The notes: generated from the letters alone by a model not told the origin. DNA of 64,000 bases from Phytophthora quininea (GCA_011947345.1 JAAVTG010000039.1:310001-374000), one strand, 5' to 3'. Counted from the stretch's first letter, positions 43,401-57,648 are shown. Translations and numbers: made by a program.

Positions 43401-45829
43401 CGAAGGTGATTGGCTTCAATGCACTGGTGATAACGGGGTTTAATGATCCAGAGTCACGGACGCGCAAAGTGGATGTTGTACACCAAGTAGTGTGCGGTTT
43501 CTCGCTCAATGCCGTGCTATCCTTCGACATCAGCATACTCTTATTTAAATCTAGATCGGACAGCACATGAGCTTCGAGGAGTAACTGATACGTCATCGAT
43601 AGCGCCAAGCGAGTCAGGCGTTTCAATACCCGCAAAGTATTCTTTGATGGCCCAGTGATCAAAATGGTGCAGCCATTAAGTGGGTCACAGCCATCCAGAT
43701 ACAGATATGTATCTGTTCGCATTCGGCTCGGTACCGCTGGTGCTTTCATAAATACGCCAGCAAGAGCATTTAGAGACTTTTTGGCTGGAGTCAATTCTTC
43801 GTCAGGCACAACTGGGATTGACTTCACAGCGAATGATCTGCATCGACCGATAACCTTCGCTGGGTCCAATTTATCCACGTGGTCGACGGAAGTCAATACC
43901 TCTGCGCCAGTGTGCCGCGCAATTCGCTGAAGCATTTCATTCTTCACGTTGAGCACGATTGATATCCGTCGATCACACAACAATTCTTGTGCAACACGTG
44001 AAACAGTCTTCCCCACAAAAATGACATCTGGCTCCAGCACAGATATTTTATCCACAAGGATAGACATATAACTTTTTCCTGTTCCAATAATGTGTCGAGC
44101 GAGCTCATTCTCCCTGCTCCGTTGGACCGATCATAGCTAATTCCACAGGCAAATAGCAAAATTCGCGGATTAACGACTTGGCGCGCCATTTGCTTATGGC
44201 TCAAGTGTTTGTGACAGACAGTACCAGCAAGCCACTTAAAGTTGTACTTGCTCTTTTTGCTTTCGACTTAGTCGAATTTGCCATCGCAATGCTTTTCACT
44301 TTCACAAGATTCGCGTAGTTAAAGCCACTCGGTGAGCGAAAGTTCATGCTGAACAGCATGTGTCCTGTCACAACAAAGGCCACGTCTTCCAGAGTAACTG
44401 TCAACTGATTAAAATCAATAGCCTTTGCGTCAGCGTCTGGTAGTTGCGCTGGCAGCATAGATACCAGATTATTAATGCCATCACGAATTTGTGCGTGAGC
44501 ACTTTGCTATTGTTGCAGGAAAAATATCAGTATCGCCAAAGTACTCCTTTTAACAAGCCTGCAGACTTACCATGTATTTGTCCAAGGTAATTTCTCGTTG
44601 GGTATGGAGGTTATTGCTGTTATAAGCAAGTCCCCATTGCGCCTCATCGGTGTCAGTTGAGGTGTCGCCATAACCACTTTTCACCCCTTTGTTAAGAGCC
44701 AACACTTCAGCTTCCATCAGTCCCCGCTCTCAATTGCGCCTAGTAGTTCGGCACTGGAATGCCTCCTCCTCGCTGGACGTTGTTGAAATCTTTGTTCAAC
44801 CTCCACACTGTCGGAAGCCTCGAAATAATCCATCGACTCAAGTGATGGAGTCGTAGCGCCATTTTGTTGCGCCGCCGATTCGTCTAGAGCCACGGGGTCA
44901 CTTGAATTGGAGTCAACCGGCGATAGCAACGACGATGGCATCTCGTTCGGGTCTACTTGTGGTCCAAACACAAGTGGTGACGGTTTCTTTTTGACAGGGT
45001 CCACGTTTGAGTGACTTGATTTACGGTCAAACCGAGTAGGTAGCGATTCTTCCACCGTCTCGTTTTCATCCAAACTCTCGATTGACTGCCTGCCACGGTC
45101 CTTTTCCAAAGACTTTTCTTCTTCTCGGTAGTACTCGCAAACCGCAAGCAAAACTTACACACGCGAATGCCTCCGGGAAAGCCATGCGGTTCACCATCGA
45201 CAAAATTGTTACTACACTCGTAGCAGAAGATCTGCCCGCACAGACGACAGTGGTGGCGCCTTCGAAAGAGTGAGAACGCTGTCTGGCAGTCATAGCAGAC
45301 CTGGCAATAATCCAGAAATCAAATCTGGGTTACCAGGGAAAATAAATCGTAGAGAAGAGTCCTCACCTTGCAAAGGTGGTCTGGCATCCAGTATTGACTG
45401 CCAGTAGACATCGGCGGCGGACGCGTCCTCACTGGCGACGTCGCTGTGAATCAGATACGACACAGTACATCAGTCACAGCGTCTAAGCTAAATAAAAGCT
45501 AAGCTAGTCAGAGGCTAGTACCGATTGGGTTCTTAGTATCCACACCGTCCCGGTCTGAATCCTGTAGCATGGTACATTGTTCAAATAGCCGATAGGACTC
45601 TCTAGTCGTGGTCAGTTTGTTTTTACCTGAAAGGCGGAGGCTAAGAAGCCTGGCACCGGAAACGTGGTCAAGCTGCGACCATTAAACCCCATCAAGATAC
45701 AGGTTATTTTGTGGGTTATTGAACTTAACCATCTACCACAGGGGCGCAGACGCACCGGGAGGGGTCTCGATCCAGGCGCTGGTGCGGCAAGGACTGCGCC
45801 TTGCGCGCGGGCGACCTCGCGTCGTCCAT
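40456..45829 (-). CDS. PIKfyve/Fab1-like phosphatidylinositol-3-phosphate 5-kinase
   Basis: Makes PI(3,5)P2 on endosomes and vacuoles. Order: N-terminal region ([20 protein letters not shown]), a FYVE finger ([20 protein letters not shown] then [14 protein letters not shown], the R+HHCRxCG signature for PI3P), acidic linker, the TCP-1-like chaperonin domain ([78 protein letters not shown]), the Cys-rich middle, and the C-terminal PIP-kinase domain ([70 protein letters not shown]). This order is found only in Fab1/PIKfyve. Breaks near 45143 and at the four-A run 40844-40847 are fixed by one base each. Many exons in the middle are traced only roughly. Divergent from COG2. Confidence 0.88.
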
Positions 45830-45910
45830 GAAGCGTCTGCGTCGAGGAGAACTTGGCCACCTGCCCCAGCTTCAAGTCGATGATGAAAAACTCTCTTCCG
45901 CGACTTAAAG

Positions 45911-45943
45911 GGAGTAACCAGGCTAAAAGCTAGGTTACACTCC
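45911..45943. promoter_or_regulatory. Inverted repeat in the PIKfyve/COG2 divergent promoter
   Basis: Arms GGAGTAACC (45911-45919) and GGTTACACTCC (45933-45943) pair except for an inserted AC. It lies 20 bp before the COG2 ATG and 82 bp from the PIKfyve start. The GTTAC half-sites point outward here. Confidence 0.35.
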
Positions 45944-45963
45944 AAGCGTATCCTACTACTACC

Positions 45964-48652
45964 ATGGTGCTAGGCAAGTACTGCTTCGATGAGGAGGCCT
46001 TCTCGGGCGAGGCCTTCGAGGTGGGCGCGTTCCTGGAGGACTGTCGCTCGCGCAGCCCTATGGAGACCATTCACCAGGACCTGAAGCAGTTCCAGACGGC
46101 GCTGGAGAACCAGCTCGTGGCCATCATCAACGAGGACTATGCCGAGTTTCTGCAGCTCTCGTCCAAGCTCAAGGGCGTGGATGAGGCCGTCTCCTCTGTG
46201 CGTGCGCCCATCCTGGGTGTGCTGAAACGTGTGGACGAAGTCCATAGTGCTATGGTGCGTTAATAAGACTTGAATTGGGGTCTTAGCGGTCCTCTAAATG
46301 ATAGTTTGCTACAGAGCGCACTGCAGAACAAGATCCAGGCGCAGATCCAGTCAGCGGGTGAGCTCCAGCAACAGGAGGCGGATCTACAGCTGAGCATTAA
46401 GATCTCGGAGAAGTTATTGCTACTGGAAGAGCTGCTGGATATCAGTTCTGCAGACAGCGACGACGAGGGAGCTAATCGAAGCCAAGAGGACCCCATTGAC
46501 TCGGAAGACAGCGACGAAGAATTTGACAACTTTGAGCGGGTGAAGAAGAGTCTCAATACAGCTAGTGCCGCGGAAGGCTGCGCGAAGTTGGAACGAGTGG
46601 CGCAGATCTTCGTCCAGCTGGACCTGGAGTTTTTGAATGGCATGCACCTCGCAACGATCCAGGTAGGAGCCCTCTCATTCATGATGATTGTGTGACGCTA
46701 ACATTTCTTTATCTGCTGTTGTAGAGAGAGGAAAAGCGACTGGCGGCTGTCGAAGATGCACTACTACGGAGACTTGAAACAGAGTTTGCGACGGAAATCT
46801 TTCCTGATACATTTTACAATCGCGACCACACCATTAGTGCGATCACCTTAAGTTATCTGCTGCGGGCGTACGTGCTACTGAACAAGAATGACATTCCTGA
46901 AGAGATGGTTGGGCATTTGTTGATGCAGCCGTTTGCTGAGGAAAACATCACGAGAGGCAAGCTGGACGGACGGGTCCGCGGGTCCTGCGAGGGACTCCCA
47001 CAGATTTACGAATCCATCCTGGATTTTATTTCTAACAAGTTTTCGGACACGCTTTCGCTGGCTGTCTGCCAGGGAGAAAGCAAGTGCTCAGTAGACATTC
47101 TTGGAAATGCAGTCTGGAAGCCGCTGCAAGAGATTTTGTCCACAAAGCACGCCGTCATTTTTCAAGCTGCTGATCCTGAGCGTTTCCACCAGAACTATAC
47201 TATTAGCATGCGTTTTCTTGATGACATCCAAGCTCGATTCTGTCGTACAGAGATAATGAGAGCGCGCTTCCGATCTCACGAGAGCGTCGTGGAGTTCAAG
47301 GAGAAGTGGAATATCGATGTATATTTCCAACTTCGAGCGACGCAACTAGCATCAAGTTTTGAGAAATCGTTTGGAGTCAAGCGTGACGAGCCGTCTACCG
47401 CAGAAACAGCGGCTGAGATTGGAACAACATTAAACAAAGTGGATCTGTCCTTCGAAAACTCTGCCAAGCTGTGGCAAACTATGCAAGAATGCTGGAGCGA
47501 CAAAATTTTCCTGCCACCGTTGCTTCCTAATTTTTGCAAGTTGTGCATGCAGCTTTTCACGTATTATATCAACATTTGGAAGGAGCCATTGCTGAATGCT
47601 GTCGCTGAGCTAAATAACGGCACGAAGGTGGACTTTACTGCTGTCCCGCTCTACTTCCTCGATACCGATGAGGATTTGCTGTATGCTGGAAGCGATTTCC
47701 ACCTTTTAAGAAAGAAGGTGAGTGGAGATTGATCTGAAATGCAGTGAGTCAAAGATACTAACTCGACCGGTGTGTCTAGATCTCACATGAGCTTCTTCCA
47801 GTTATGAAGACCCATGTCGATGCGTTCACGGAAGACAGCGATAATTTTGTTGCGGAATTGTTCCAGGAGGTAAAATTTCCTCGATAGTTGCTTTGGTAAA
47901 ATCGCTTACTTGTTTTACTTTTTGATTGCGCAGTCGATAGAGATATTGTCGGAATTGGAGGCAAGTTGCTGGTCTGCAGCTGTAACAATGGTGGCTGCAG
48001 AGTGCAAAAAGGTTTTACCTGCGCTTCGGTACGTCAAGTTTCACACCGGACACAATGTAATCGAAGATCTAATAGTGTGTTGCAGTACCGTGAAGGGACA
48101 GTATCAGATGACGAACAAGCCCCTCCAACTACTCCGTCCTCTTACGTCACTAACATCATTCAGTGCGTTTAATTGTCCAGGCAATAGTGTACGCATGTCT
48201 GCTGACTACCGTTTCTCCTATAAACAGACCCGTGCAAATATTCTTGGAAAAGTGGGGTACGAATTTTGATTCTACCACAAGGCAGCAGTTGTTGCAGTCC
48301 ATCGCTAAAGAAATCTGCGACTTATATTCGTCACTGTCGTCCGAGCTGCTGCGATCCGCGATGGAGTTGGAGGAATCGCTCAAGAGCCGTAAGATGCAGC
48401 GGCACGGCTCCAGCGCGGTCTTGGGCGCCAACGCTGTGTCGGACACGGAGAAGATGCGGATGCAGCTGCTGCTGGACTTGCAGCAAGTGGAGAGGTATGT
48501 CCAAACCGTTGCCATGTACATTTCAGTGCTACTTATCATTGACGCAATGCATTATTCTGTGTACTGTTAGCGAAATGCAATCGCTGGGTTTGGACGTGCA
48601 GAGCTGCAGCGGGCTTCAAGCTGCCCTTGCCAAGTTGGTGGCTTTAGAGTAA
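45964..48652 (+). CDS. COG2: Conserved oligomeric Golgi complex subunit 2
   Basis: COG tether subunit, lobe A partner of COG1, COG3 and COG4. The start at 45964 reads YCFDEEAFSGEAFEVGAFLE then DCRSRSPMETI, the COG2 opening (CFDxxxFxxxxFxxxxFLxxCR), and INEDYAEFLQLSSKLKGVDE follows. Next: a coiled exon with an acidic insert (SSADSDDEGANRSQEDPIDS), a long helical middle (KLWQTMQECWSDKIFLPPLL), and a conserved tail (QYQMTNK then PTTPSSYVTNII; PVQIFLEKWGTNFD; GTCxxxLLLDLQQVER-type helix; ending QAALAKLVALE). One break near 48119 (AAGCC where AAGGCC is expected) separates TNK from PTTPSSYV. About eight exons. It shares a 134-bp divergent promoter with PIKfyve. Confidence 0.85.
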
Positions 48653-48729
48653 TTGAAGTGCAGAATGAAGCGTTTTGATTGGACGAAATTCTATGGTGGC
48701 AGTTTACTTTGACCAGCATCGCGTTGATC

Positions 48730-50238
48730 ATGGACAGCGGACACTGCAGCGCGGCGCTGTTGCGATGGGGCCTGTGCCTTACGATGACCTCGCTGTCTCT
48801 GTGGAAGGTAGTGGAACTGGCTGTCAGTGCCGGCAATAAATCCAAGAAGGACAAGTATCTGGGCGGCTTCCCGGGGCTGGTGGGCAATACGCCGCTCGTG
48901 GAGCTCACCAGTCTGTCCAAAGCCACTGGCTGCATCATTCTGGTAACCAAATATTGCAAAACTGTTGCTGGCAGCAAATAGCAAGCTCATGATCTGCTTT
49001 TTTGGTGGATGCTGTTAGGCAAAGGCAGAGTTTTTGAATCCGGGAGGCAGCTCCAAGGACAGAGTGGCGAAGGGTATTGTGGAGGACGCCGAACGACGAG
49101 GGCTTCTGAAGGAGGGCGGCACTATCATTGAAGGAACTTCTGGCAGCACGGGAATTAGTCTGTCGCTGATGGCACGAGGTCGGTGTTTATAGGGAAAGTA
49201 CTTGAGCTTTTCTGGTGCTGATACTATTGTGTTCTTGGTCAATGAAGCACGAGGATATAAGTGCATGATCGTCATGCCCGATGACCAGGCGAAAGAGAAG
49301 AGTCAGCTACTAGAGCAGTTTGGTGCCGAGGTGGTCTTGGTCAAGCCGGCCTCCATTGTGAACGCAAAGCACTATGTGAATGAAGCCAAGCGTATCGCGC
49401 GAACTACGAAAGGTGAGTAGCCGACGAAACCTAAATGCGTGGTGCAGTTTTCACTCACGTCTAGCTTTTGTGTGTGTAGGGGTTTCTTCACCGACCAATT
49501 CGAGAACACGGCCAACTTTGATAGTCACTACGCGACGACGGGGCCCGAGATTTGGCGTCAGACCAACGGGGAGGTAGATGCCTTCGTCATGGCTGCAGGC
49601 ACAGGCGGCACTATCGCCGGCACGTCTGCGTTCTTGAAGGAGCAGAACCCCAACGTCCAAGTGTTCCTTGCGGACCCGCCAGGCTCGAGCCTATACAACA
49701 AGGTTTGCTTGCCAACGAAGCTTGTGGTTCTTGCTGAAAGTTCGTCTAACACGGCCCGTGCGATAGGTTCGTAGCAACGTTTGCTATGCTTCCGAACAGG
49801 CTGAGAAGAAAGTGCGCCGTCACAGGTAACTACTAAGCTGCTGTGGCCTGATCATGTCACCTCGCTAAACCTGAATGTCCTCCGCAGATACGACACTATT
49901 GCTGAGGGCGTGGGCATCGACCGCCTGACCGAGAACTTTTGCTGGCCAAGGTGGATGACGCATTCAAAGTGACGGACCAGGAGATCGTCGAGATGTCGCG
50001 CTTCCTGCTGCGTGAAGAGGGCATTTTCGTGGGCAGCTCCAGCGGTCTCAACTGCGTCGCTGCTGTGCGCGCCGCCCGCAAGCTCGGGCCGGGCCACACC
50101 ATCGTGACGGTGCTGTGCGACTCAGGTCAGCGCCACCTGACCAAGTTCTGGAACGACGAGCACATCCGCCAGGACTGGCAGCTCGAGCCCAAGGCCTCGC
50201 ACCTCGAGTTCCTCGACGGATCCGACGGCCAACCGTAG
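48730..50238 (+). CDS. Cysteine synthase-like PLP enzyme with N-terminal membrane segment
   Basis: Fold-II PLP enzyme that makes cysteine from an activated serine and sulfide. Exon 1 (from 48730) has a hydrophobic stretch ([20 protein letters not shown]), then the catalytic core: [35 protein letters not shown] with the PLP Lys, [15 protein letters not shown] for the phosphate, [36 protein letters not shown] and [15 protein letters not shown]. The motif [11 protein letters not shown] and the anchor resemble fungal mitochondrial outer-membrane cysteine synthase 2 (Mcy1) more than soluble plant or bacterial enzymes. Six or more exons. Breaks at 49479-49482 (after the acceptor) and at 49937-49940 (four Ts) are each repaired by one base. 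Localisation is inferred only. Confidence 0.82.
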
Positions 50239-50407
50239 AAGTTGAAGTCGACCGTTATTTTGAGATCTTTCTACAAAATGAAACGTCGAATTTCATTGGC
50301 TGATCCGTAGATCGCGTCCCTACCTGCGCAAAGGTAAGATACCGTTTGAGTTACGAGCTACTTGGCCTCACAACGCAACTCGCCTTAGTCCACTCAAGCA
50401 AGTTCCC

Positions 50408-51246
50408 ATGGCGGCAGTCTCCACCCCCGCAGCCTCCATCGCCATCCCCAGCGACGTGGGTGTCATCGCCAACGTCAGTCCGCGTGGGGTGGATCTCGAC
50501 CAGCGACTGGATCTGTCGCTTGGTAAGGCCTGGCTGCTATGGTTACTGTAGCAGGTTATCTTACTTACAGGATGTTGTTACTGCAGATGCGTTGATCAAG
50601 GAAAGGAAGAAAGAGTACAAGCAGCAAAAGAAGGAAAGCAACAAGAAGAACAAGCAGCCGGAGAAGAGGAAGCCCGTGCAGAAACTGCAGCACAAGCAGA
50701 AGCGCAAGCAGCAGGCCACCAACGTCAAGAGCGGGCAGAAGGCCCAGCGCAAGGCGCTGGTCAACAAGAACCGAGGCCTGCCGGCACTCCCAAAAGCCAA
50801 GACACAGCAGCAAGTCAAGACCAAGACGAGTATTGCAGCTACCACCGCTAAGCTGCGGCGACAGATGCGACCGTCTAAGCTGGCGCAGAAGTCGCAGCGT
50901 CTAGTTGTCAGCCCGAAGGCAGGGAAAGGGCAACAGCCAAAGAAACAGAAGCAAGGGCAACAGAAAAGTTTGTTGCGCCGAAGAAGCAAACCCAACAGTC
51001 CCACCAACAGGTGAAGAAGGTGAAGATGCCTGTACGACAGGTATCTCGCTCCATGAACAAGAAGACCAATTTGAGTATTACCATTCCCGGCAAAAATCAC
51101 AGAAGAAGCATCAGAACGTGCTGCTGCCCGGAAAGGTGTCCCAGACAACGGCGAAGAAGGCGGTGAAGCGATCCAAAAACCGAAAGATGGCTGCCGGCAA
51201 CGCGACACACGTTGTGCGCCGAGTGCACCAACGCAAGAAGAACTAG
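50408..51246 (+). CDS. Lys/Gln-rich protein with UAP56-binding-like motif; candidate mRNA export adaptor
   Basis: Exon 1 (from 50408) encodes MAAVSTPAASIAIPSDVGVI and ends RGVDLDQRLDLSL; the next exon starts DALIKERKKEYKQQKK. Across the junction this reads LDLSLDALIKERKK, very close to the UAP56-binding motif of ALYREF and UIF (LDMSLDDIIK). The rest is almost all Lys, Gln and Arg (RNA-binding-like) with a conserved-looking end (KNRKMAAGNATHVV). One break at 50964-50967 (four As) continues KFVAPKKQTQQSHQQVKKVK, and another near 51095 reaches the stop at 51246. No RRM is present. An export adaptor of the UIF/ALY kind is the best guess; low-complexity basic nucleolar proteins are the alternative. 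Confidence 0.5.
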
Positions 51247-51368
51247 AAGAGGTCCTCTATGTTTGTTTTTGACTGTTGCTTTTCAACATGCCTACCATTT
51301 TGCGCGCATCTCGTCACGAAGCTATTCGATACGTACGCAGTTCTCTATCGATGTCTTTGGCGCGCTCA

Positions 51369-53666
<2,298 letters not shown>

Positions 53667-56367
53667 CTATGGAGACACAACTGCAGGACGAAGAGCGAGT
53701 CCTTCGTGCATCTTTATGGCATTTCGGATGCGCACGTCGGTTTTGTTGTCGTTTACGATTCCTTGCAGTATCTCGGACCGAATGAGAACGACGTTTTCGT
53801 TCTGCGACTCAGTGGTAGCATTGGTGACGGCGTCCAGAATTTCAGTCAGACGCAGCGGACTTGATACGTCTTGCTGCACGATTCGCTGCATTGCAGGGAA
53901 CAGCACCGCATTAATGGCCTGCGCTTGAATGCTCGAGACTATAGAGCCTACATCCACCAGTCCTCGTCCGAGACATGCGTAGTCCAGACTCAGCTCGTTG
54001 CAGTCTTCATCCCCAAAGCCTATCACTTCAACATACGACGCATAGTCCTGGGGGTTTGGAAACAGTCCACTCTCTCCGCTCATAATACGCCGAAGAACGC
54101 CGAGAGCTTTCAGCTGCATGTCTCTGGGAACAAGCTCTGGCTTGTATATCTCTTGACTCCTGTTGCGGTGCGCTGGGGTAACGTTCACACCGCCTAACAT
54201 CGGCTGCACCGTCTTGATAACTTTAATTATTATGCGAAGCAACATGCGCTCGCGCTGCCACAGAGTTGTCCATGATGCATCATCTGGGAGTTTATCCAGA
54301 AGTGTTGAGTTTTTCCGACTTTGTTTGACGAACTCCAAGCGATCGGCGGCGAAATCCACGAGGTCAGACGACAAATCGAATTTTTGTCCGTACGGGTTAA
54401 GCATATTCTTCTCGCTTTCGTCAGTGAGAAACAGAGGAGCTGACGATGCGATCTCGGTCAACCGCGGGTGCTTATGGCCTGGGATTTCGTCGTCAACAAC
54501 GGAGTAGCCGTAGGCTATAGCAGCGAAATCATATTCGCCGACCGTGGTCATGTAAAACGGGTGCGTTTCGGCTTCAGTTGCAGTCAAATCCGAGTAAATA
54601 TTCGCTGGCAAGTAGTCCATAATGGATGACGATAATCCGTGTTCTGCAACGAAAGTGGGGTCTCGCAACTGGCTGCGAGTAAATACTGAAGATCCGGCAA
54701 AGTTGTGACGCAAACCTAACGTATGTCCAACCTCGTGCATAACAATACCAGCGAAGTACTGCGCAATGAGTCGGTCAGGCACGTAGCCATTACTGTCTGC
54801 TGCTACCGCGCTTAGTAGAATCTGATCCACCTGGTGTTGAGGGTCGTGTGCCAGTCCACATTGTTGACTTTGAGCTGCGTGACTTAAGAGTGCTCCCCTT
54901 GCACGCTTTGACGTCTTCTCTGAGACAGATGCAACATCGTTTGAGGAAAACGTCGCCTTTGGCGGATCGACAGGAGACTTCACGTCGAAGTCTCCCGCTA
55001 CTGAGTTAATGAATCCATATTCGAAAGTAATATCACTGTGCAAAATCTCACCAGAACGCGGATCAATAATTGATGGACCCGCGGCGTACGTCTGGCTGGA
55101 AATCATGACGGAGATGCTGTTGTGCCGGAGATCTCCTAGACGATAATCATCTGGCCAATCGTTGTCCCCGGAAGTACAGCTCGTATTGCGTTAGTGAGCC
55201 CAATACGTTCAAAAGCGGGAGCCCAAGCCTCTACACCCGCAGCAAATGCCTTTCTCCATTGCGTGGGGACGGAAGGATCGATGAAGTAAGTGATTGGGTT
55301 TTTAACTTGATTCGTAACAAGATCGACTTCGAGCTTACGACGATGAATAACGGTCCTTCGAGGATTCCACCAGTGAAAGCCCTCGCCATCGCTAGGCTCT
55401 TGTCCCTGATCACCATACTCAGTGTACCGCTTGGAGAAGTATCCCACCCTGTCGTCCGACACCCTTTGCGGCATGATCTCATTCGGTAGCAAACTGATGG
55501 CATAGTTAACCAACATAACCCCAGCATCAACTTCGTATTCCACAAGTAACATCGTGTTGCGCTCGAAGGATTCCGATTGCGTTTTAATTGGGTCGAAGTT
55601 GGATGAAGCAAGCTTGGACGACACGAAGAATCCATTTGAAAGAAAGACTTCGGAAGGAATGTAAAAAGCGGTGTCCGTCTCCATGTAGATCGGCACTTTG
55701 GTGATGTATCCAGGCCACTGGCTGTCGTCGACCACTCGCTTTAGCTCGTCAGTGGTGTTTTCACGGACACTTGCGTAGTGATATTCTTGCACGAATAGTA
55801 GAGACCGATTGTTGCTGGACATCTCAAAATGGAAAGCGACATCAGATGTCTCCAACAAGATACTACCCCGCTCCATGCCGAGTTTCACAGGCGCAGCATG
55901 CTTTGCCACGGTCGCATAAACGATAAATGAAGAGTTCCAGTGCTCTTTACCGAGGACGAACACGGCGTGGTCATCTGGGTTAAATTGCACATCGAAAAAT
56001 GGGATGACGCCGTTCTGCACAAGCGCTTCGTCTTCAACTGTCTCGAGGCTTCCAAAAACTTCATTGATGTCCCCAGTACCAGTAGTTGCGGACTTATTTG
56101 TCTCTCGTGGCAAGCGAGTGGCTACTCCAATGCTAACACCAACCAGAAAGAGAATAGAGATAATAACGACGGCAACTTTCCCTCGCCATCCATGTCGGTT
56201 GGTAGCAAGTAGTGATGCGGTGTCATGCTCCGAACTAATACCGGGGTTTCGTCGTCTGCGGGTGGATCTGGTTGCGCTCCAAGTTCAATGTCAATCTCTT
56301 CATCGCTGCCCGAGTGCACAACGTCCTCTAGTTTTGAATGTGGTGTATCCACGATTTGGGCACCCAT
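53667..56367 (-). CDS. Membrane-anchored metzincin metalloprotease (EcxA/DUF5117-like)
   Basis: The start at 56367 gives an acidic cytosolic head (MGAQIVDTPHSKLEDVVHSG), then, after a break near 56218, a single membrane helix (VAVVIISILFLVGVSIGVAT), so a type II topology with the enzyme outside is likely. The ectodomain of about 790 residues contains ITYFIDPSVPTQWRKAFAAG, AWAPAFERIGLTNAIRA, AGPSIIDPRSGEILHSDI and the zinc site HEVGHTLGLRHNFAGSS (HExxHxxGxxH), then SSSIMDYLPANI, the Met-turn. This order matches EcxA-like secreted bacterial metalloproteases. A break at 55166-55169 (four Cs) splits the ectodomain; one base joins VLPGDNDWPDDYR to the rest. Its bacterial look hints at old transfer; untested. 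Confidence 0.75.
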
Positions 56368-56546
56368 GGCAGTCTGTAAAATCCAAGGTTGGCGATTCTT
56401 TCGCGTGATGGTGTTGTGAGCTCGTGAACGACAATGCCGTTTGCAGGCGATGCATGCTGTCGGTTGGAACTTGGTGCTCTCGAATCAAAGTGGTTTCGTA
56501 CACGCGGCACACTATTCTTGTTCCGTGAACCGCCGGGTCAGCACAT

Positions 56547-57550
56547 TCACAACGTTTTCTGCCGTTTCTTTATCGTTGACACGAATTTTTTGACTGAAGC
56601 GAGATAGTTTTTCCGACGTTGGTTCAGCTGCGATGCGTATTGAGCTTTAGTAAGATTGGCTGGCACGTTGTTTTCACTTCGCACTTGAGCGGATATCCAG
56701 CGACGTAGCTGCAAGTCCACGAGATGGGCAATATCCTTTTGGGTCTTGGATTGGTCTCGGCGCTTTTCACAAGAAGCAAAAGTAGCATACAAGATGAGAA
56801 CATTGGTGACATAATTCAAGACTGATGTAGCACATACCCGTTGCGCTTCATGAGCCTCATTTCTCGTTTGCTGAAGCTGACGCTGTTGTAGATCACGTTC
56901 AGCTTGTTCAATCAAAGCAATCATTACCGCATCATCGTCAGTGCCATCCGCTACATTATTCAACGCCATCGTATTGTGTTCCCATGGATCCCCGTGGCAA
57001 TTCGGAGCCTCAAACACAGCCTTCATCGTCTGAAACACTTCATCTGGAACTCGCCCACCATCTTCGCTTCGTAGAGTATTTCGTTCACGGCAGATAGACG
57101 CCGGGACGTTCACGTATAGAATACCAAACGCGCATTCCACTGCCATCCATCAACATCACGTTAGCTGCTGAAGTATGGTGTTCAATCATCCAAAATCACT
57201 TCCTTACAGTCGTTAGCGAGATGGAAGAAGCGTTTGCGCTGGCTCCGGTACTGGAAATTATCGTCTACGAGCAGGACTAGCTGTTGTGTTGCTTCGCTCT
57301 GCCTCTCTGTATTCTGCTGCCCAATACGTGTGCTTACTCGCGCAACCATCTCCTGTTGGCTCAGTTTCCATTTGTCGGGGTTAAAGCAGCTTGACTCCGT
57401 CATTTGTGCATATAGATCGTCGAAAGAGATGCGCTCATATAGCATGGCAGCAGTACTACCAGACTCTGCTAACTTCTTCACTAGCGTGGTCTTCCCTGCG
57501 GCGGGGAGGCCGCACACGAGCACAAGAACAGCGGACGGCGTCACAGCCAT
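56547..57550 (-). CDS. PSTK: L-seryl-tRNA(Sec) kinase
   Basis: Phosphorylates Ser-tRNA(Sec), a step in making selenocysteine in archaea and eukaryotes. The start at 57550 has the P-loop LVCGLPAAGKTTLVKKL and the family segment LVDDNFQYRSQRKRFFHLA. Exon 1 ends at 57208 (donor GTAAGG); exon 2 begins at 57139 (LECAFGILYVNVPASICRER) and includes GDPWEHNTM, as in PSTK; the last exon ends KKFVSTIKKRQKTL at 56547. Exons join in phase: the donor must be at 57207, since reading through gives a stop at once. Presence implies that this organism makes selenoproteins. Confidence 0.88.
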
Positions 57551-57648
57551 TGGATCGACAAATCACAACTGACCTGGTTTGTATCAGTGCTCCTCTTCGT
57601 GCCTGTACAGACACCACCACCATTACCATGCATACACGACTGCTATCA

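Noticed and set aside
50561..51208. Leu/Cys-rich minus-strand frame that looks like a membrane protein
   Set aside because: It is the complement of AAG/CAG-rich codons of the Lys/Gln-rich protein, which always gives CTT/CTG runs.
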